Positions 16,464 to 24,585 of a DNA stretch of 64,000 nt are shown piece after piece. How positions within the stretch are numbered: the first letter of the stretch is position 1; the number at the start of each line of letters is the position of its first letter. Source of the DNA: Antarcticimicrobium sp033791545 (GTDB lineage: Bacteria; Pseudomonadota; Alphaproteobacteria; Rhodobacterales; Rhodobacteraceae). The notes beneath the pieces are model-generated. The model searched no databases. It was not told the DNA's origin and worked only from the letters and a program-made list of their open reading frames with translations. The position numbers were made by a program, and so were the translations under genes. The stretch spans positions 1 through 64,000 of the forward strand of contig JASJGL010000108.1 in the NCBI GenBank assembly GCA_033791545.1, read 5' to 3'.

Positions 16464-18557
16464 CTAGTTAATCATCGTCACGCCGCCCTTGAGGACGAGC
16501 ATTGCTTCACCCTTGACGGTTGTCATCGGGCTTTTGACTTCGGCCATGCCATCGGCTTCGATTTTGATCATCGGGCCCTTGATGGTTACACCGGAATTGT
16601 CGATTTTGACAGAACTGCCGCCAACCTTGAGCAGGATTTCAATCGCGGCGGTCATGGTGATCTTGCCGGATGAAACATCGACGGTCATGTTTCCGCTTTT
16701 GACCGTGGTGCTGTCATTGCCGGTGATCGTCTTGGTGTGCTTGCCTTCGATCTTCTGGGTCTTGTCCTGCTTGATCTCCAGCAGCTGACTGCCGCTCTCG
16801 ATCTTGTATTCCTCATCGCCTTTCTCAATCGTGTAGTAGTGGTCGCCCTCCTGAATGGTCTGGGTGATGTGCTTGCGCACCACCTGACTCAGGCTGCCAT
16901 CCTCGTCGTGATCGCCGGTCTCGATATCGTCCAGACCGATGGTGACCACCGATTTGTTCTTGATCAGCGTCTGGTGGTCTTTCTGCGCCTGCACGCGCAT
17001 CAGTTCGGCGTCTTTCTTGTCATCGAACATCAACTCGTGATAGCCGCCGCCGCCCTTGGAGGAGTTGGTCTTGATCCCCATCTGGGTTTGCTCGGCAGGA
17101 TAGTCATAGGGCGGCATGGTTTCGTGATTATACAGCATGCCGGTGCAGATCGGGCGATCCGGGTCGCCCTCTTCAAATTGAATGACGACCTCCTGATCCA
17201 TGCGTGGTACGGCGACCATGCCCCAGCCCTTGCCCGACCACGGGGTCACAACGCGGACCCAGCAGGACGCGTTTTCGTCGTTCTTGCCGACCCGGTCCCA
17301 GTGAAACTGGACCTTGATGCGGCCATGCTCATCGGTCCAGATCTCCTCGCCGGCCTTGCCGACCACGGTGGCGGTGTGCAGGCCCGGAATCTCGGGCCAA
17401 GGCGTGACCAGCGGCGCGCGGTATTGTTCGGTCTTGGGGATCGCGCCAAAGATACAGGCATAGGCATCGCCCGCGACCTCTTCGGGGACATCGGCGTTCA
17501 GCGGTTTGAGATCGTGGCGCAGATCGCTTTCTTTGTAGTCGGTATCCACCTGCAGATAATGCACCGCATCGGTGATGATATAATCCGAATTGGCCTTTGT
17601 GTCCGGGTGATCCTTGAGCTTGAAGCTGAACCCGGCCGCCAGAGTGCGCACGCTGCCAGCCCCGCGCCAGCGCTTGTGGGTGATCGCCTCGGCCTCCATC
17701 CGTACGCGGGCCCGCTTGTTGCCAAGCCCGGTATCCTTTCGGTAGTGGCCGGGATAATCATAGATCTCATAGGCGTTATGGCTGTGGCTGCCTTTCTTGA
17801 TCACCTCGGCCACCTTGAGATCGGCGTACGGCGAGAGAAAGTCATAGTCGGTCAGCGTGACCTTGCCGGTGGTCAACTGCTCCTGCTCGCTCCATTCGGC
17901 GATATGATCGCCGCGGCGGCGGTCATTGTTGTCGCGGGCGTGATATCGCAGCGTCGCATCCCCCGACACCGGCGAATGGCCATTGACCCCGTCACTCAGA
18001 ACCATTTTTTCCGAGGCCGATGTCGCCTTGTCGGAATCGAAGTAATAATAGATCCCCTCCTCCTCCATCAGGCGACTGATAAAGTCGAAATCGGTTTCGC
18101 GGTACTGCACGCAATAGCTGCGTTTCTCATAGGTCTCGCTCAGCCGCTTCTGGAAATCAGAGAACCCGTGGTCATGGAACACCTCTTCAATGATCTCCAG
18201 CGCCGATTTGTCCTGAAAAATTCGGCTGTTGCGCGCCCGGGTCAGCAGCCAGGCCCAGGGGCGAACCTCGGCCACGTATTGGCCATAGCCGTCGCGAAAA
18301 CCAAGATTTTCAACCGAGATGCAAATTCCCTGAAACTCCCGTTCCTTCTGCGCCTCGTCGATCATGTGCAGCCGCATGGCTTTGCCGATAAAGTCCTTGA
18401 GCTCCAGTACCTTGTTCTTGGATTGAAATTCAATCGTGGTTTCGGTCAACGTGCTGAGCCCCTCGCGCACGATGGCGCGTTTGAGCGAAATGTCCTTGGC
18501 CGCATAGCCGCCTGACATCCAGACGACATCTTTCTCGTGTGATTTACTCTTCGCCAT
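16464..18557 (-). CDS. vgrG: T6SS spike protein VgrG (TssI)
   Basis: The 697-aa protein has the gp27-like region (residues about 20-370), the gp5-like OB fold (about 385-480, with RIKVQFHWDR and SCWVRVVTPWSGKGWG), and a C-terminal gp5 needle made of short beta repeats (KIEGKHTKTITGNDS, TVKSGNMTVDVSSGK). It stops after the needle with no catalytic extension, so it is a structural VgrG. The ribosome-binding site AAAGGA lies 8 bases before the ATG. Known: a VgrG trimer sits on the Hcp tube and is tipped by PAAR. Confidence 0.96.
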   Translation of the reverse strand: MAKSKSHEKDVVWMSGGYAAKDISLKRAIVREGLSTLTETTIEFQSKNKVLELKDFIGKAMRLHMIDEAQKEREFQGICISVENLGFRDGYGQYVAEVRPWAWLLTRARNSRIFQDKSALEIIEEVFHDHGFSDFQKRLSETYEKRSYCVQYRETDFDFISRLMEEEGIYYYFDSDKATSASEKMVLSDGVNGHSPVSGDATLRYHARDNNDRRRGDHIAEWSEQEQLTTGKVTLTDYDFLSPYADLKVAEVIKKGSHSHNAYEIYDYPGHYRKDTGLGNKRARVRMEAEAITHKRWRGAGSVRTLAAGFSFKLKDHPDTKANSDYIITDAVHYLQVDTDYKESDLRHDLKPLNADVPEEVAGDAYACIFGAIPKTEQYRAPLVTPWPEIPGLHTATVVGKAGEEIWTDEHGRIKVQFHWDRVGKNDENASCWVRVVTPWSGKGWGMVAVPRMDQEVVIQFEEGDPDRPICTGMLYNHETMPPYDYPAEQTQMGIKTNSSKGGGGYHELMFDDKKDAELMRVQAQKDHQTLIKNKSVVTIGLDDIETGDHDEDGSLSQVVRKHITQTIQEGDHYYTIEKGDEEYKIESGSQLLEIKQDKTQKIEGKHTKTITGNDSTTVKSGNMTVDVSSGKITMTAAIEILLKVGGSSVKIDNSGVTIKGPMIKIEADGMAEVKSPMTTVKGEAMLVLKGGVTMIN

Positions 18558-18620
18558 GGCCTGTCCTTTCGTGACGGGGCGCGACGCGCGTTACAATTGT
18601 CTTGGATCTAAAAATCTTCA

Positions 18621-21600
18621 TCATAAATCGTCCAATAGTGCGGCAAGGTCGGCATCCATATCGCCGATCCCACCGTCGTCCTCGTCCCCGCCCGGATCAA
18701 GATCGTCGCCAAAACCCGAAAGCAGGTCATCGAGATCGTCATCGCCCGTCTCGTCCCCATCCAGCCCAAGGTCGGAGATATCGCCATCCTCGCCCGAAGT
18801 GGGGGACGCGACAGGGATCGGTGGCGAGGGCTCGGGCGGGGCGACGCCCGTCCATGGCCCCAGAATTTCACCCCCGGCAAGCGACTGGAACGAGGCCAGT
18901 CTAACCTCATCCCGGCCTTTGATCGAGACCACCGGCATAAACCCGCGCGCCATGGCGAATTCCACCCGCGACTGGGTCAGGTTGCGTTCGGTGCAGGGCA
19001 GCGCCACCTGATCGCCATAACGGTCGGTGACATAGTGATACGGCATCCCCCCCAGCGACATCACCGAGCCCAACCCCATCGACGGCCCGTTGCGGCGAAA
19101 GGATTGCGCCATCAAGATCGCCGCCAGCACCGCCGGATTGGCCCAGAGCAGGCCAGAGAGCCCCTCTTGCGTGGTGAATTCCTCGAATTCGAACTCATGG
19201 ATCGGATCGGTTTTGGCGCCATAGGGGCGACGCAGCAGAACGCGTGGGGTCAGCAGGCCCAGATGCCCGGCCTCAGGCATGGCGCGCAGGGTGTCCCAGG
19301 CCGTGGTCACCAGCGGCGGGCGATCGCGTTTCTCGACCTCAAGGAACCCGGGCGAGATCGCGGCGAGGAAGGGGGCATCCACATGCGCCGCGACGCGGGC
19401 GATCCGGCCCAGCAGCTCGGCATGGGGTGGGGTTTCCTCAAAGCTGTACAGCCCGATCAGTGCGGAGTAGCCGCCGCGACCGGTCTCTTCGTCCAGCGGC
19501 TCTTCGGTCAGCAGGCGGGCGAAGCCGCTTTGCGACAGGTCGTCATGGGTTGCCAGATCGGCGGCAATTTCCTCGGCGGACACGTCATAAAGCATCAGTT
19601 CGAGCGTATCGTCGGTTTCAATCGAGCGCGCGATCAGGTCGAGCGAGCGCCATTGCGCCTCGAGCGACTGGAACTCTGGATGATGCAGCAGCAACCGCAT
19701 GGCCGAGGACAGCGCCCGGTCCACCGCCGCCGTCATCGCCGCCGCGTCCGGATCCGGCAGCGCGCGAATATGCGGACCGACGATGCGAGCGATCAGATCG
19801 TCCATCGGCGACGGCGTCGCCGGTTGCGGACGGGTGGCGCCGATCAGGGTCTGAAAATCGCTGAGCTTGAGGTCGGCGCGCACCGCATTGCCGCCCGAGC
19901 GCGCCCGCGGCGACCGGACCGGGGTGCCATAGGCCGCCCCCCAATCCCGTAGGCGTTGCGCCGCGCGCTCGGTCGTGGCGCCACTGGCCAGTTGCCCGCG
20001 CAGCCCCGCCAGTTCGGAGAATATCTCAACCTTTTCGTACAGTTCGTCCGGGTGCAGATCATCCAGCCCGGTGAGCGGCACCGCGACACCGCCGCCCTCC
20101 CGACCCAGCGGCAACACCAGATCGGTGGCAAAGTTTTCGATGATCTCCTCGACCGTGTCCGGATCGAGCAGGGTGGCGCGCCGGGTGGCCAGCGCTTCAC
20201 CAGTCTCGATCACGCCCCGCGCGGCGCGGCCCGAGAAATCGCCCAGAATGGCGATGCGAAAGCGTTTGCGGGTAAGCCGCTCGGCGGTGGGCCGTTCGGT
20301 GTTGAGCATGCCATAGGCAAATTCAGGGTCGTCGGTGAGGGTGGCCCCAGAAGGGGCCTCCCCCTCGTCACCGCCCGGATCGTCGCCCAGATCGCCATCA
20401 AGATCCCCCAGCAGGTCGTCGAGATCGTCAGTGTCCGTGCTGGCCGCGCTGGCCGCCGCCGGCCCGGTCTCATCCTCGCCAAGATCCCCCAGCAGATCAT
20501 CCAGATCATCGAAGTCTGTGCCGCTGTCACCGCCCTGTCCGGCCTCGTCCGGGGGGGAGGATGCTTCGTTTGTCCCCTCCAGATCGCCGAGCAGATCGTC
20601 AAGGTCATCCAGATTATCACTGCCGACCTCCTGCGCGGCAGGCTCCTCGTCCTGCGCTCCAAGATCAGGGGCCTCGTCCCCCAGATCTCCAAGAAGGTCA
20701 TCAAGGTCGTCGCCGACGATGTCCAGATCAACCTCCTCCGGGGCGGCAGCGGCCAGATCAGCGAGCAGGTCGTCGGTGTCGTCCGCGACCTCCTCCGGCA
20801 GGTCCAGCGCCGCGAGGCTGTCGAGCGCGCTTGTGCTCTCCTCCGCCGCCTCCTCCGGGGCATCAGCAGCCAGATCGGCCAGAAGGTCATCGGTGGCGTC
20901 CGCGACCTCTTCCGGCAGGTCCAGCGCCGCGAGGCTGTCGAGGGCGCTTGTGCTGTCCGCTTCCACTGCCTCTTCCGGGGCGGCAGCGGCCAGATCGGCG
21001 AGCAGGTCGTCGGTGGCGTCCGCGACCTCCTCGGGTAGGTCCAGCGCCGCGAGGCTGTCGAGCGCGCTTGCGCGATCCTCTTCCGCCACCTCCTCCGGGG
21101 CATCAGCGGCCAGTTCAGCGAGCAGATCATCGGTGTCGTCCGCGACTTCCTCCGGCAGGTCCAGCGCCGCGAGGCTGTCGAGCGCGCTCGTGCTGTCTTC
21201 TTCCACCACCTCTTCCGGGGCATCAGCGGCCAGATCAGCGAGCAGATCGTCGGTGTCGTCCGCGACCTCCTCTGGCAGGTCCAGCGCCGCGAGGCTGTCG
21301 AGGGCGGCGGTGGTGGCGTTGTCCGACGGGGCCGCTTCCGGGGCGGAGCTGCGCAGGGCGTCCAGCACGCCGCCGATCTCGTCCGAGGGGACATCCGGCG
21401 TCGGGGCGGCGGATTTCAACGCGCCCAGCACCGCGGCGGCACTGTCCGTTTCTGTCGCCGGTTCGGGCGCACTGGCGCGCAGGGCGTCGAGGGTGGCAGC
21501 GGTGTCGTCCTGCGTCCCCTCCTCCTGCTGCGGGGTGAGGGCGCGCAGGCTGTCGAGCGCGGCACTGTGATCCGCGCCCCCGTCGGTCCCCGCCAGCGCG

Positions 21601-22064
21601 GTGAGAAGCGAGGGGTCGGCGAGGATCTTTTCGATCAAGGATTCGGCCCCCGCCTTGCCGTCCATATAGGCCATCAGATTGGCAAGCTGGGTGCGGGCCT
21701 CCAACAGCGGGCGCAACGCATCGACCTTGGAGGCAATGGCGGCAGGACTGAAATCGGACATTTTCTCAAAGGTCAGATCAACTTCGAGATTGCCCTCGCC
21801 GGTGAGCGTGTTGGGCACGGCAAAGGCGACACGGGGGGCCATCGCCTGCATCCGGTCGTCAAACGTATCGACGTCGATGTCGAGAAACTTGCGCTCGTCG
21901 ATCGAGGGCTGTTGCAGCCGCGACTTGCCCGCCAGATCGCTCATCACGCCCATGACGAAGGGGAGCTGAACCTTTTTCTGCGCCCCGTAGAGTTCGACAT
22001 CATATTCGATCTGCACCCGTGGCGCGCGGTTGCGGGCGATGAATTTCTGCGACGTGCTGCTCAT
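18621..22064 (-). CDS. Giant sheath fusion: TssB - acidic tandem repeats - VipA-like - TssC-like
   Basis: The 1147-aa protein starts with ATG at 22064, overlapping the sodium-channel stop as ATGA; the channel's last codons provide GGGAG as its ribosome-binding site. Residues 1-157 are TssB (VipA), with 43 residues in a row identical to the locus's own TssB. Residues 169-250 hold degenerate LDALR-SAP repeats, 254-445 five near-identical 39-40-residue repeats, and 452-555 four copies of DDLDDLLGDL. From about 600 comes RFRIAILGDFSGR and a segment patterned like VipA (LDDLHPDELYEK), then a TssC (VipB) domain (about 755-1075, with RRPYGAKTDPIHEF) and an acidic tail. Known: some alphaproteobacteria carry a second TssC paralogue (ImpD, TssC40). 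Inference: an alternative or minor sheath subunit. Confidence 0.93.
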   Translation of the reverse strand: MSSTSQKFIARNRAPRVQIEYDVELYGAQKKVQLPFVMGVMSDLAGKSRLQQPSIDERKFLDIDVDTFDDRMQAMAPRVAFAVPNTLTGEGNLEVDLTFEKMSDFSPAAIASKVDALRPLLEARTQLANLMAYMDGKAGAESLIEKILADPSLLTALAGTDGGADHSAALDSLRALTPQQEEGTQDDTAATLDALRASAPEPATETDSAAAVLGALKSAAPTPDVPSDEIGGVLDALRSSAPEAAPSDNATTAALDSLAALDLPEEVADDTDDLLADLAADAPEEVVEEDSTSALDSLAALDLPEEVADDTDDLLAELAADAPEEVAEEDRASALDSLAALDLPEEVADATDDLLADLAAAAPEEAVEADSTSALDSLAALDLPEEVADATDDLLADLAADAPEEAAEESTSALDSLAALDLPEEVADDTDDLLADLAAAAPEEVDLDIVGDDLDDLLGDLGDEAPDLGAQDEEPAAQEVGSDNLDDLDDLLGDLEGTNEASSPPDEAGQGGDSGTDFDDLDDLLGDLGEDETGPAAASAASTDTDDLDDLLGDLDGDLGDDPGGDEGEAPSGATLTDDPEFAYGMLNTERPTAERLTRKRFRIAILGDFSGRAARGVIETGEALATRRATLLDPDTVEEIIENFATDLVLPLGREGGGVAVPLTGLDDLHPDELYEKVEIFSELAGLRGQLASGATTERAAQRLRDWGAAYGTPVRSPRARSGGNAVRADLKLSDFQTLIGATRPQPATPSPMDDLIARIVGPHIRALPDPDAAAMTAAVDRALSSAMRLLLHHPEFQSLEAQWRSLDLIARSIETDDTLELMLYDVSAEEIAADLATHDDLSQSGFARLLTEEPLDEETGRGGYSALIGLYSFEETPPHAELLGRIARVAAHVDAPFLAAISPGFLEVEKRDRPPLVTTAWDTLRAMPEAGHLGLLTPRVLLRRPYGAKTDPIHEFEFEEFTTQEGLSGLLWANPAVLAAILMAQSFRRNGPSMGLGSVMSLGGMPYHYVTDRYGDQVALPCTERNLTQSRVEFAMARGFMPVVSIKGRDEVRLASFQSLAGGEILGPWTGVAPPEPSPPIPVASPTSGEDGDISDLGLDGDETGDDDLDDLLSGFGDDLDPGGDEDDGGIGDMDADLAALLDDL
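20400..20711 (-). repeat. Four copies of an acidic DDLDDLLGDL motif
   Basis: The motif occurs at residues 452-461, 486-495, 519-528 and 546-555 of the sheath fusion, spaced 27-34 residues apart by Gly/Pro/Ala-rich linkers. A fifth, degenerate copy (DDLDDLLSGF) lies in the C-terminal tail at residues 1109-1118 (bases 18711-18740). Confidence 0.93.
20730..21305 (-). repeat. Five in-frame tandem repeats of 117-120 bp in the sheath-fusion linker
   Basis: Five copies of a unit encoding ALDSLAALDLPEEVAD-TDDLLA(D/E)LAA-APEE begin at residues 254, 294, 334, 374 and 413. Periods are 120, 120, 120 and 117 bp. Protein and DNA copies are nearly identical, a sign of recent expansion or homogenisation by slippage or recombination. 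Confidence 0.95.
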
Positions 22065-22906
22065 GATCCGCTCCCTTTCAGCGCGGCCAGATCGGCGCGC
22101 AACGCTTTAACCTCCCGGTGCAGTTCAAGCACATGGGCCCCCACCACATCGGTTTCTGACCGCACCAGATCGCGCAGCCCCTCGAACTCGGCCTCAGCCT
22201 CGTCCTCCACGGCCGATTGCATGGTGTTGACGAGCAGACCGATAAAGAGGTTGAGCACGGAAAAGGCGGTGATCACGATGAACGGGACAAAGAACAGCCA
22301 CGCCATCGGAAACTGTTTCATCACCGGGCGCACGATGCCCATCGACCAGCTTTCCAGCGTCATGATCTGGAACAGGGAATACAGCGATCCCCCCAGCGTC
22401 CCGAACCATTGCGGAAAGGCCGCGCCGTACATCAGCGTCGCCATGACGCCGAACACATAGAACACGATCGAGATCATCACGATCACCGCGCCCATCCCCG
22501 GCAAGGCATCCAACAGCGCCTGCACCACCGCGCGCATCTGCGGGATCACCGACAACAGCCGCATCGCCCGGATCACCCGTAACCCGCGCAGCGCCGAAAG
22601 CCCGGCCCGGTCCGGCAAAAGCCCCAGACCGACCACGACGAAATCAAAGATGTTCCATGCGTTGGTAAAAAAGCGCAGCCCGTAGGCAAAGAATTTCAAC
22701 CCCAGTTCGGCCACGAAAAAGGTCATCACGGCATGATCGATCAGCGTCAGCGTGCCGCCAATCTCGGCCCGGACAGTGGCCGAGGTCGAAAGCCCGAGCG
22801 TGATGGCATTGAAGATTATGACACCCAGAATCGCATTGTGGGTGCTGCCGCGTTCCACAAAGGCGCGCACCCTGTCCTGAAGCGTCGTGGGGGCTGTTTC
22901 GGTCAT
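22061..22906 (-). CDS. NaChBac/NavAb-type voltage-gated sodium channel subunit
   Basis: The 281-aa protein is a complete six-helix channel subunit. S4 carries four Arg at three-residue spacing (Arg107, 110, 113, 116 in ALRGLRVIRAMRLLSV), followed by IPQMR as in NavAb. The pore has FGTLGGSLYSLFQIMTLESW with the selectivity filter TLESWSM (183-189), identical to NavAb, then IVRPVM and a long S6. The tail is an acidic linker and a short coiled coil (about 240-275), as in homotetrameric Nav channels. Known: these channels pass sodium on depolarisation and are common in marine bacteria. Odd: it lies inside the T6SS operon and is coupled by ATGA to the sheath fusion. Its own ribosome-binding site is weak. 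Confidence 0.95.
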   Translation of the reverse strand: MTETAPTTLQDRVRAFVERGSTHNAILGVIIFNAITLGLSTSATVRAEIGGTLTLIDHAVMTFFVAELGLKFFAYGLRFFTNAWNIFDFVVVGLGLLPDRAGLSALRGLRVIRAMRLLSVIPQMRAVVQALLDALPGMGAVIVMISIVFYVFGVMATLMYGAAFPQWFGTLGGSLYSLFQIMTLESWSMGIVRPVMKQFPMAWLFFVPFIVITAFSVLNLFIGLLVNTMQSAVEDEAEAEFEGLRDLVRSETDVVGAHVLELHREVKALRADLAALKGSGS

Positions 22907-22938
22907 CTATTTGTTGCCGGCCTGATCTGTGATCTGGG

Positions 22939-22962
22939 CCCTGCCCCCAAAACGGGGCGGGG
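22939..22962 (-). terminator. Hairpin between candidate effector and sodium channel genes
   Basis: A 9-bp stem (CCCTGCCCC / GGGGCGGGG, one G-T pair) with a six-base loop lies in the 64-bp gap downstream of the 517-aa gene. No T-run follows in the minus direction, so it is probably an attenuator or RNA stabiliser rather than a full stop. Confidence 0.4.
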
Positions 22963-22970
22963 CGGTGAGG

Positions 22971-24524
22971 TTATCCGATGGTCGCTTCGAGCTGGTCCTT
23001 GCCTTCGCCGAGGATGTCATTCATCAGCCCCAGCCCGGTGTTGAGAGACTCCAGCGTGCTTGCCGCCTCTTTGAAGCCGACACCGGCATTCGCACCGGCG
23101 AGCGTCAGGTTGATCACGGCGGGAAATGCGCGATCAAAGATATCGGCGTATTTCGGGTTCTGCGCCTTGAGCGCGTCCAGCAGCGTTTTCAGCTTGGGCG
23201 CGTTCTTGTCGGCGTGGGTGACGCGGCCCATCATATCGGAGCAGCCATCCAGCGCCTTGTCCAGCGCCTTGCGGGCCTTGCGCAGCTTGTCGAGATAACT
23301 GCGCGCCTTGGCGTCGCTCGATTTCTTGAGGATCTTTTCCAGCTTGTCGCAGTCGTTCAACGCCTTGGAAATCGCCGCCGACAGCTTGCGTCCACCAACC
23401 GCCAGACCGGCAACCTTGTTCTGCCACAGACCGTAATTCTTGTCGCATTTCGGCAGGGTGGCGACAAAGGGGGTATCGGTTCCCAACAGCCCCTTGATCA
23501 CGCTGCCCGTTATCTCGCTCGCGCCTTGCGCGCCTTTCTTGGCCTCTCCGAGCACGGTCTGATAGCGTTTTTTCAGCGTGGCAAGATCCCCATCCAGAAC
23601 CTTTTCGACCTTTTCGGCATCGCGGGCGGCATCCTTGAGTTTGTCGGCCAGCGCCGCGATCCCACGCACAAGGCCGATGATGCCCAGCACCAGAGAGGCC
23701 CCGCCAGTGGCCACGGAGCCAGCCACGCCAACCGCGCCGCCTGCCACGCCAAGCACGCCCAGCGTGATGTCGAAACCGGTCTTGATCTTGTAATCCTTGT
23801 ATTGCGCCTTGCGCTTTACAAAGGCCTTCCAGCGGGCTTCTGGGATCTTTTCGAAATGCGCTTTCGCGGCGGTCAAGACCTGCTTGGCCTTGGTGTCGAA
23901 CAACCCGTAAATGCGCTGTTTCTTGGCCGGGTCGGTTTCCTTGTCGGCGGCCGCCTCGATCTGCTTCATCAACTTGACCAGCGCCGTGACCAGCTTTTTG
24001 GTCAGGTCGTTGGCATCGTCGACCATCTGCTGCGGCGTGACGTAATCGCCCTCGGCTTCCAGCACATCCAGCAGATCCTCGTTCAGCGTCAGCTTGAACT
24101 CATACCCTTTGATGTCCTTGACCCAAGACGGTTTGTACGCCTTCAAAAGCTCCGCGCCGAGATCCTTTTTCCAAATCACCACGCTCTTGCCGAGCTTCTG
24201 CTTGGGCGCGTCCTGGGCCGCCGGACGCGCGGTGGCCTGTTTCTGTTGCGCCTTGATCTCGGTCTCGCGTTTCTGGATCACACCCGGATATTTCTTGAGC
24301 GCGGCGATGGTTTCAGCGTGCGATGACTCACTGCAACCCTGGATCGCCACCACAATCTTTTTCTTCACCGCGCTCAGCGCCTTGAGCATGCGGTCGTAAT
24401 CCATCAGATCTTCGGCGACCTCGAAATCCTTCAGCGCAGTGCCAAGACCCGATTTCTTCATCGTCTTGGCCTTGTTCTTGGACCACCATTTCTGGTTCAG
24501 TTCCGGTACAGCATTCTTTTTCAT
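22971..24524 (-). CDS. Candidate T6SS effector: Lys-rich helical protein with glycine-rich membrane segment
   Basis: I take the ATG at 24524 (517 aa, MKKNAVPELNQKWWSKNKAK); the frame is open to 24560. The protein has no signal peptide, is very rich in Lys and Ala, and is mostly helical. Residues about 250-294 form a long hydrophobic glycine-rich stretch (ITLGVLGVAGGAVGVAGSVA then TGGASLVLGIIGLVRGI), like glycine-zipper segments that insert into membranes. Flanking parts look like coiled coils (KDAARDAEKVEKVLDGDLAT, LDKLRKARKALDKALDG). Cys occur at 64, 360, 392 and 428. I do not recognise the family. Its place between clpV and the cargo block, without a signal peptide, fits a T6SS effector; pore formation is inference. 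Confidence 0.7.
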   Translation of the reverse strand: MKKNAVPELNQKWWSKNKAKTMKKSGLGTALKDFEVAEDLMDYDRMLKALSAVKKKIVVAIQGCSESSHAETIAALKKYPGVIQKRETEIKAQQKQATARPAAQDAPKQKLGKSVVIWKKDLGAELLKAYKPSWVKDIKGYEFKLTLNEDLLDVLEAEGDYVTPQQMVDDANDLTKKLVTALVKLMKQIEAAADKETDPAKKQRIYGLFDTKAKQVLTAAKAHFEKIPEARWKAFVKRKAQYKDYKIKTGFDITLGVLGVAGGAVGVAGSVATGGASLVLGIIGLVRGIAALADKLKDAARDAEKVEKVLDGDLATLKKRYQTVLGEAKKGAQGASEITGSVIKGLLGTDTPFVATLPKCDKNYGLWQNKVAGLAVGGRKLSAAISKALNDCDKLEKILKKSSDAKARSYLDKLRKARKALDKALDGCSDMMGRVTHADKNAPKLKTLLDALKAQNPKYADIFDRAFPAVINLTLAGANAGVGFKEAASTLESLNTGLGLMNDILGEGKDQLEATIG

Positions 24525-24585
24525 CGTTACCTCACTGTGGTTTACGCTGGTGTTTGCCACCGGTTCGGGCGCCGCTGCCCAGATC

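Noticed and set aside
16737..18515. A 592-codon open frame antisense to vgrG, and similar long antisense frames over tssM, clpV, alpha-2-macroglobulin and others
   Set aside because: High GC gives long open shadow frames; these have no recognisable domains, while the opposite strand encodes well-known proteins across the same span.
20730..21305. Regular 120-bp repeats as a CRISPR array
   Set aside because: The whole unit repeats without unique spacers and is in frame within a coding gene.
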